Below, piece after piece: positions 32,805-36,489 of a stretch of DNA of 36,489 bases (positions are counted from its first letter, which is position 1; each line of letters opens with the position of its first letter). The notes under the pieces are model-generated. The model worked only from the letters and a program-made list of their open reading frames with translations, had not been told where the DNA came from and made no database searches. The DNA is taken from the NCBI GenBank assembly GCA_903871575.1, contig CAIQHJ010000215.1:1-36489 (forward strand). The letters run 5' to 3'. The translations under genes and the position numbers were made by a program. Origin of the DNA: an uncultured Bacteroidota bacterium. GTDB lineage: Bacteria; Bacteroidota; Bacteroidia; Chitinophagales; Chitinophagaceae.

Positions 32805-33050
32805 ATGATGTGGCAAGAAAAAAACAATACACTGTATCAAAAGTTTACATTTAGCAATTTTGTTGAGGCATTTGGTTTTATGACAAGGGTAGCAATTGTT
32901 GCCGAAAAACAGAATCATCATCCTACATGGACAAACACTTACCATGTTGTTGAAATTTGGTTGAGCACTCATGATGCTGGAGACGTAGTTACAAAAAAAG
33001 ATTATGATCTGGCACGTGAAATAGACAAACTATTAGGAGATAAAAATTAG
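32805..33050 (+). CDS. 4a-hydroxytetrahydrobiopterin dehydratase
   Basis: An 81-residue protein of the pterin-4a-carbinolamine dehydratase family (PhhB/DCoH). The active-site signature is HHPTWTNTYHVVEIWLSTHDAG (residues 38-59), with the HHP and the later His. It dehydrates the 4a-hydroxy pterin made by aromatic amino acid hydroxylases, so the genome should contain such an enzyme or a molybdopterin-related use. It begins MM; the first ATG (32805) is nine bases after the previous stop. Typical length is about 95-110 residues, so this is a little short at the N-terminus. Confidence 0.88.
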   Translation: MMWQEKNNTLYQKFTFSNFVEAFGFMTRVAIVAEKQNHHPTWTNTYHVVEIWLSTHDAGDVVTKKDYDLAREIDKLLGDKN

Positions 33051-33105
33051 CGCTGATTCGTGAAATTGGATTGAAAATTTAAAATGAATTTCGCAGAAAA
33101 ATCTT

Positions 33106-33140
33106 GTCGCAATATTACATATTTGCAATTATGCAAAATC
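33106..33140 (+). repeat. AT-rich repeat, left end of a possible MITE-like element
   Basis: Reads TCGCAATATTACAT, then TTTGCAATTATGCAA at 33122-33136. The 15-base word recurs exactly, inverted, at 33387-33401. The first part resembles the start of the core found in the 26.9-27.1 kb repeats. Confidence 0.55.
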
Positions 33141-33370
33141 TAAAATCATTCATTTTAATCCCTTTACCTCTACTGTAATTTTTCCTTCGCGTTTAATTCA
33201 ACAGTCACAAGTCATTCAAATTACCGGAAATTTCATCGCTACACGCTATGATAATATTAAGATCACTGTTGGAAATTTTTGAGGAAATAATCCAGCTGTA
33301 AATGTTTGAATAAAGTTCAGTACAGATGAATAAAAATCATTAAAATTATTTGGCTATCTTATTCAGATAT

Positions 33371-33402
33371 ACGTAATATTACAATATTGCATAATTGCAA
33401 AG
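33371..33402 (-). repeat. inverted copy of the 20-bp repeat core
   Basis: On the minus strand, GCAATATTGTAATATTACGT (33390-33371) is identical to 26882-26901 and 27079-27098. The minus strand just before it gives TTTGCAATTATGCAA, shared with 33122-33136. It lies 32 bases past the end of selD. Confidence 0.72.
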
Positions 33403-33432
33403 CCTACATTAAAAAATAAAACGCCCTTTTTC

Positions 33433-34488
33433 CTACATCTTCACCTCCACCACTTTCTCTCTCTTACCCACAAATCTCCCAATCGGCTCCACAAACATTT
33501 CCAATCCATGCGCTACTAACATCTGCTTTACTTCATCCATCGACGCTTCATTAACGGAAAACATAAGTCCCCCATTCGTTTGCGGGTCGGGCAATAAATT
33601 AAATGCTTCCATTACATTCACTCCTTTTTCAAAACTGGTTTTTGTGCTGTAGCTGTTCCAATTTCTATAGGTAGCATCTGGTACAATACGTTTAGCCAAA
33701 TATTCTTTTGCACCGTCTACAACAGGAATCAATGAATAAAATATATCAATAGAAAGATTCGCACTTTCCGCCATTTCAATAGCATGACCAAGCAAGCCAA
33801 AACCTGTTACATCTGTCATCGCGGTTACACCCTTTACTGATGCCAACTGTTCTCCAATTGTATTTAATGTCGTCATTAATGAAATCATCAGTGCTTGTCT
33901 TTCCGGATTAATCTCTCCTCTTTTTTCTGCGGTAGATAAAATACCCAACCCAATTGGCTTTGTTATAAAAATAAAATCACCTGCTGCTGCGGTGTTGTTT
34001 TTTTTGATGTTGTTTTTATTGACGATACCTGTGACAGATAAGCCAAACATCGGTTCAACGGTGTCTATGCTATGGCCACCTGCCAATGGAATTCCTGCTT
34101 GCTTACAAATTTCTCTTGCGCCTTCTAACACTTGTTGGGCAAGCGTTGCCGGCAATTTCTCTATTGGCCATCCCAAAATCGCAATAGCCATTAAGGGTTT
34201 TCCACCCATCGCATATACGTCACTGATAGCGTTGGCAGAAGCAATGCGTCCAAAATCAAAAGCATCGTCTACAATAGGCATAAAGAAATCTGTAGTAGAA
34301 ATAATCGCTTTGTCATCACCAATATCATACACTGCAGCATCGTCATTTGTACCGTTGCCTACTATCAAACGGACATCAGTAGACGAAACTGAAGATGAAT
34401 GCAATATTTCATGTAAAACATTAGGCGCTATTTTACATCCGCATCCGGCTCCTCTTGAAAATTGGGTTAGTTTAATTGATTGTTCCAT
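33433..34488 (-). CDS. selD: selenide, water dikinase
   Basis: A 351-residue enzyme that makes selenophosphate from selenide and ATP. The start has the P-loop-like RGAGCGCKI with the catalytic cysteine Cys16 and the ATP lysine Lys19, as in E. coli SelD. It has cysteine rather than selenocysteine. ATP-binding blocks are DDAAVYDIGDDKAIISTTDFF, GRIASANAISDVYAMGGKP and AGGHSIDTVEPMFGLSVTG. Its start overlaps the end of mnmH by 17 bases, so they are one operon. With mnmH, it supplies the tRNA selenouridine pathway; no selA or selB is seen here. Confidence 0.96.
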   Translation of the reverse strand: MEQSIKLTQFSRGAGCGCKIAPNVLHEILHSSSVSSTDVRLIVGNGTNDDAAVYDIGDDKAIISTTDFFMPIVDDAFDFGRIASANAISDVYAMGGKPLMAIAILGWPIEKLPATLAQQVLEGAREICKQAGIPLAGGHSIDTVEPMFGLSVTGIVNKNNIKKNNTAAAGDFIFITKPIGLGILSTAEKRGEINPERQALMISLMTTLNTIGEQLASVKGVTAMTDVTGFGLLGHAIEMAESANLSIDIFYSLIPVVDGAKEYLAKRIVPDATYRNWNSYSTKTSFEKGVNVMEAFNLLPDPQTNGGLMFSVNEASMDEVKQMLVAHGLEMFVEPIGRFVGKREKVVEVKM

Positions 34489-35545
34489 TGTTGTCTTTTA
34501 ATTGGGTTATTAAAGCTGCTGCATTTTGATCGGGTTCTACTTCATTGAAAACAAATCGCTTTATTTTAGATTGTACATTATCTCTCTTTTGTAATGCTGC
34601 CAAATACATTTTATCATAGTATTGAAGCAACAATGAAAATGCAGCATCAATATTGTTTTCTTTTAAATATTGTATGGTTATTTTAGTTTCATTGGGCCCT
34701 AATCGTTTTTCAATTCTCTTTGTAGAATCAATTAAAGATTGAATTTCGAGATGTCCATATTGTTGAAAAATGAATTTGAGTCGATGTTCAAATGGAATAT
34801 CCATAAAATACAATGGCGAATTTCTAATGGTTTTCCAAAGCGAGTGTGGGATATTCAAATTACCAATTCTTTGGCTCTCATCTTCAACCCAAACCACCTG
34901 TTGTAAGTTATGTTGTGTTTGTTGATAAAGTTGGAGTGCCAGTGTGTTTTCAAACATTTCTTGCGATGGCTGAGGGCTTTGACCTATTGCTCCAAATGCA
35001 GATCCTTTGTGATGGGCAATCCCTTCCAAATCTATCACTGCATGCTGTGCAGCTCTGATACAATGTAACATTTCGGTTTTGGCACTTCCTGTATATCCAC
35101 CAAGCACATTAAATTGATACGGATTTTCCATTTGTTGGAGTGTCCAATTTCGAAATGTTTTATATCCCCCAATTAATGTGTATACGTCAAATCCATACAA
35201 GTCCAACAACCAAGCTACACCTGCGCTTCGCATGCCTCCACGCCAGCAATGAACCAAAATAGTTTTTGTTGATATTTGTTGTTCATTGCATATCGCTTCT
35301 GCCGCTTCTATCATTTGGTTCATCTTAGAACCAAAATATTCCAATCCAATTTTTATGGCTTTTTGTTTTCCTTGTTGTTTATATGCAGTACCAACTACTT
35401 TCCTTTCCTCATCTGTAAACAGCGGCAAAGAATATGCTCCAGGAAAATGGGCATGTGTAAATTCGCCCGGACTTCTCACATCCACAACATGGTGCTGTTT
35501 TGACAAGGCAATGAATTCTGATATCGTGATTTTTTTAACCGGCAT
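34472..35545 (-). CDS. mnmH: tRNA 2-selenouridine synthase
   Basis: A 357-residue enzyme (SelU/YbbB). It replaces sulfur with selenium at the wobble 2-thiouridine of certain tRNAs, by way of a geranylated intermediate. The N-terminal rhodanese domain has VDVRSPGEFTHAHFPGAYS and the reactive Cys100 in HCWRGGMRS. The C-terminal P-loop domain has GGYTGSAKTE (149-158), where the Lys-Thr follow Ala rather than the usual Gly, then DLEGIAHHKGSAFGAIGQ. It is transcribed with selD and overlaps it. A candidate -7 box, TATCTTAG, lies upstream on the minus strand near 35560-35567. Confidence 0.95.
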   Translation of the reverse strand: MPVKKITISEFIALSKQHHVVDVRSPGEFTHAHFPGAYSLPLFTDEERKVVGTAYKQQGKQKAIKIGLEYFGSKMNQMIEAAEAICNEQQISTKTILVHCWRGGMRSAGVAWLLDLYGFDVYTLIGGYKTFRNWTLQQMENPYQFNVLGGYTGSAKTEMLHCIRAAQHAVIDLEGIAHHKGSAFGAIGQSPQPSQEMFENTLALQLYQQTQHNLQQVVWVEDESQRIGNLNIPHSLWKTIRNSPLYFMDIPFEHRLKFIFQQYGHLEIQSLIDSTKRIEKRLGPNETKITIQYLKENNIDAAFSLLLQYYDKMYLAALQKRDNVQSKIKRFVFNEVEPDQNAAALITQLKDNNGTIN

Positions 35546-35580
35546 TTTTAAGAAATGCTAAGATAGATGTTTTGTTTTGG

Positions 35581-35627
35581 TAAAAGGTTTCAAAGGTTTC
35601 AGAGGTTCAATAAGTTTAAAAGGTTGT
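35581..35627. repeat. short imperfect tandem repeat
   Basis: Four to five near-copies of a 9-10 base unit (AAAGGTTTC, AAAGGTTTC, AGAGGTTCA, ATAAGTTTA, AAAGGTT). Such GGTTT-rich runs often occur between genes in this phylum. No function can be assigned. Confidence 0.4.
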
Positions 35628-35630
35628 GAT

Positions 35631-35662
35631 AAAAAAAAGCGCCCACCACTAATTGGCAGGCG
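35631..35662 (-). terminator. intrinsic terminator after the small minus-strand ORF
   Basis: On the minus strand CGCC/GGCG pairs and CCA/TGG pairs inside it, with a 2x2 mismatch between, and the stem is directly followed by eight T residues. It lies 50 bases past the stop of the small ORF at 35712 and supports its transcription. Confidence 0.6.
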
Positions 35663-35711
35663 ATTCTAAAGATTTAAAATTATATTATTATGCTAAAAAA
35701 TCGGTCAGAAA

Positions 35712-35864
35712 TCAATTAGAAAATATAGCATCAAATACCAAATAAAATACAGCTACAAAAAAGACAATTAATACAATGGATATCCCGATGTAATCTAGTT
35801 TTGTAAACCCACCTTTTGAGTTATTTTTTCTTCTCGAATTGTTTTTTGTTAACTATTTAAACAT
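35712..35864 (-). pseudogene. small single-helix membrane protein ORF interrupted by TAG
   Basis: Read on the minus strand, an ATG at 35864 opens MFK and is followed by TAG (35855-35853). The same frame then runs open for 46 codons to TGA at 35712: LTKNNSRRKNNSKGG, then TKLDYIGIS, then a hydrophobic helix (VLIVFFVAVFYLVF) and DAIFSN. The polar basic head followed by one membrane helix is a typical small-protein design, and a minus-strand terminator lies 50 bases downstream. Either the start codon has been lost or is unusual, or the TAG has broken a real gene. TAG is not the selenocysteine codon, so the neighbouring selD does not explain it. Confidence 0.42.
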
Positions 35865-35966
35865 AACAAAGCGCTGTCGTTAAAATATGTAGAAAATTCA
35901 AAAATGTACAAGCGTTTCAAGATTTACTAAAAAACCTGCCCCGATACCTTGCGTTGAAAATACAAA

Positions 35967-35996
35967 AAAGAAGAGCCTTAGTATAGGCTCTTCTTT
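35967..35996 (-). terminator. intrinsic terminator of rho
   Basis: AAAGAAGAGCC (35967-35977) and GGCTCTTCTTT (35986-35996) form a perfect 11-bp stem with the loop TTAGTATA. On the minus strand it ends TTTTTTGTA, and on the plus strand TTTAA, so it can act both ways. It follows rho by about 115 bases. Confidence 0.87.
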
Positions 35997-36109
35997 TAAT
36001 TTGATAATGATGCAAACGAGCTAGTTCTTTTGACTCGGTCAGAGACCTTCGTCTGCATCCCAATTCCTAATTCCACTTAGTCTCAGGATTCGGGGGGACC
36101 GAGGGGGCC
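35997..36109 (-). ncRNA. structured 3' segment or small RNA candidate after rho
   Basis: Just after the rho stop the base composition turns GC-rich. On the minus strand, a TCGG/CCGA hairpin at 36090-36102 is followed by an 11-bp stem, GATGCAGACGA (36059-36049) with TCGTTTGCATC (36019-36009), containing one G-U pair. Inside it is a GGTC/GACC hairpin with loop TCT (36037-36047). The strong terminator at 35967-35996 ends the element. A structured GC-rich stretch closed by a terminator is the usual picture of a small RNA, perhaps cut from the rho transcript. No known RNA family is recognised. Confidence 0.42.
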
Positions 36110-36489
36110 CTACCCATTCATCGAAGTCAAAAACTCTGCATTATCTTTCGTTCCCTTCATATTCTTCAATAAAGTATTCAATGCCTCTTCTGGATTCATA
36201 TCTGCCATGTGTTTACGCAATACCCACATCCGTTGGAATGTTTCTTTATCAAGCAACAAGTCATCTCTACGAGTAGACGATGAAACAATATCAATCGCTG
36301 GATAAATACGACGATTAGATAATCTTCTATCCAGTTGCAATTCCATATTACCTGTACCCTTAAATTCTTCAAAGATCACCTCGTCCATTTTACTTCCAGT
36401 ATCCACTAGAGCTGTTGCAATGATAGTCAATGATCCACCGAATTCTATTTTACGAGCAGCTCCAAAAAACTGTTTAGGTTTTTGCATGG
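36110..36489 (-). CDS. rho: transcription termination factor Rho (C-terminal part)
   Basis: The last 126 codons of rho; the gene runs past the window end. Rho is a hexameric RNA helicase that ends transcription. The visible part has the C-terminal RecA-like domain, including [26 protein letters not shown] and [19 protein letters not shown], and [10 protein letters not shown], all closely conserved, and ends with the helical [23 protein letters not shown]. The TAG stop is at 36110-36112. The ATG-like MQKPKQFF seen at 36487 is an internal methionine, not the start. Confidence 0.97.
   Translation of the reverse strand, partial: MQKPKQFFGAARKIEFGGSLTIIATALVDTGSKMDEVIFEEFKGTGNMELQLDRRLSNRRIYPAIDIVSSSTRRDDLLLDKETFQRMWVLRKHMADMNPEEALNTLLKNMKGTKDNAEFLTSMNG

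Larger units (their letters stand above)
33051..33432. other. 382-base intergenic region with inverted repeat ends
   Basis: No gene is supported. Two AT-rich repeats near each end (33106-33140 and 33371-33402) point toward each other. The DNA between has no ORF with a plausible start. The region separates the M28 run from the convergent selD-mnmH operon. Confidence 0.5.
35546..36109. other. 564-base intergenic region with small ORF and structured RNA
   Basis: No large gene lies between mnmH and rho. It contains, from low to high coordinate, a short tandem repeat, a minus-strand terminator, a small membrane ORF without a usable ATG, a strong terminator, and a GC-rich structured segment after rho. 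Confidence 0.6.

Noticed and set aside
26681-33402. Composite transposon bounded by the repeats
   Set aside because: No transposase or integrase lies between or beside the repeats, and the enclosed genes are ordinary housekeeping types with similar base use. Kept only as a question in the findings.
33433-35864. Selenocysteine reading of the interrupted small ORF near selD
   Set aside because: The interrupting codon is TAG, not TGA, and no selenocysteine insertion gene is seen.

Overview
The window looks like an ordinary chromosomal stretch of an AT-rich Bacteroidota bacterium, most likely of the Chitinophagaceae or Sphingobacteriales type. The phylum call rests on four things: an IPExxxVDY-type protein, a family confined to Bacteroidota; upstream boxes that fit the Bacteroidota consensus TTG-N19-TAnnTTTG; few Shine-Dalgarno-like sequences; and the gene content (futalosine-pathway MqnC, a PspC-PadR pair, a paired active/inactive M16 set). 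The family-level call is a guess from protein similarity. No rRNA, tRNA, CRISPR array, transposase or phage gene was seen.

Layout. (1) 106-3850, minus strand: two M16 peptidase-like proteins, one with the zinc motif and one without, then an exported retropepsin-like/PDZ protein. (2) 3942-7002, plus: mqnC (menaquinone by the futalosine route), a NeuD/PglD-like acetyltransferase and nhaA. (3) 7221-12186, plus: two orphan proteins, then a close-packed run of TauE/SafE transporter, VOC protein, DUF1801 protein, a 58-residue glycine-rich membrane peptide, an SDR, a broken DUF1203-like gene and a GNAT enzyme. (4) 12201-14597: an orphan coiled protein (minus), then DUF4256, an archaemetzincin-like lipoprotein and DUF3817 (plus). 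(5) 14609-17831, minus: a FAS1 lipoprotein and two tandem exported amidohydrolase paralogs, one of which has lost its metal ligands. (6) 17832-18405: two possible small genes and a good terminator. (7) 18406-24119, minus: a large SNF2 helicase with two SWIM fingers, comB and gcvT. (8) 24242-26534, minus: a two-PspC-domain membrane protein with its PadR regulator and a promoter/operator region. (9) 26535-33432: a lipoprotein, feoB (minus, TTG start), an M28 peptidase, an IPExxxVDY protein and a pterin dehydratase, bounded on both sides by AT-rich palindromic repeats that share an exact 20-bp core. (10) 33433-35545, minus: selD and mnmH/selU, a complete two-gene selenouridine module. (11) 35546-36489, minus: a small membrane ORF with no usable ATG, a structured segment with a strong terminator, and the 3' end of rho.

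Recurring theme: two separate gene pairs (M16 and amidohydrolase) consist of one catalytically intact and one ligand-less paralog. I found no multi-gene system that I can call new. The least explained material is the palindromic repeat family, the structured RNA candidate after rho, the small ORFs, and four orphan proteins (7221, 8016, 12201, 27296).
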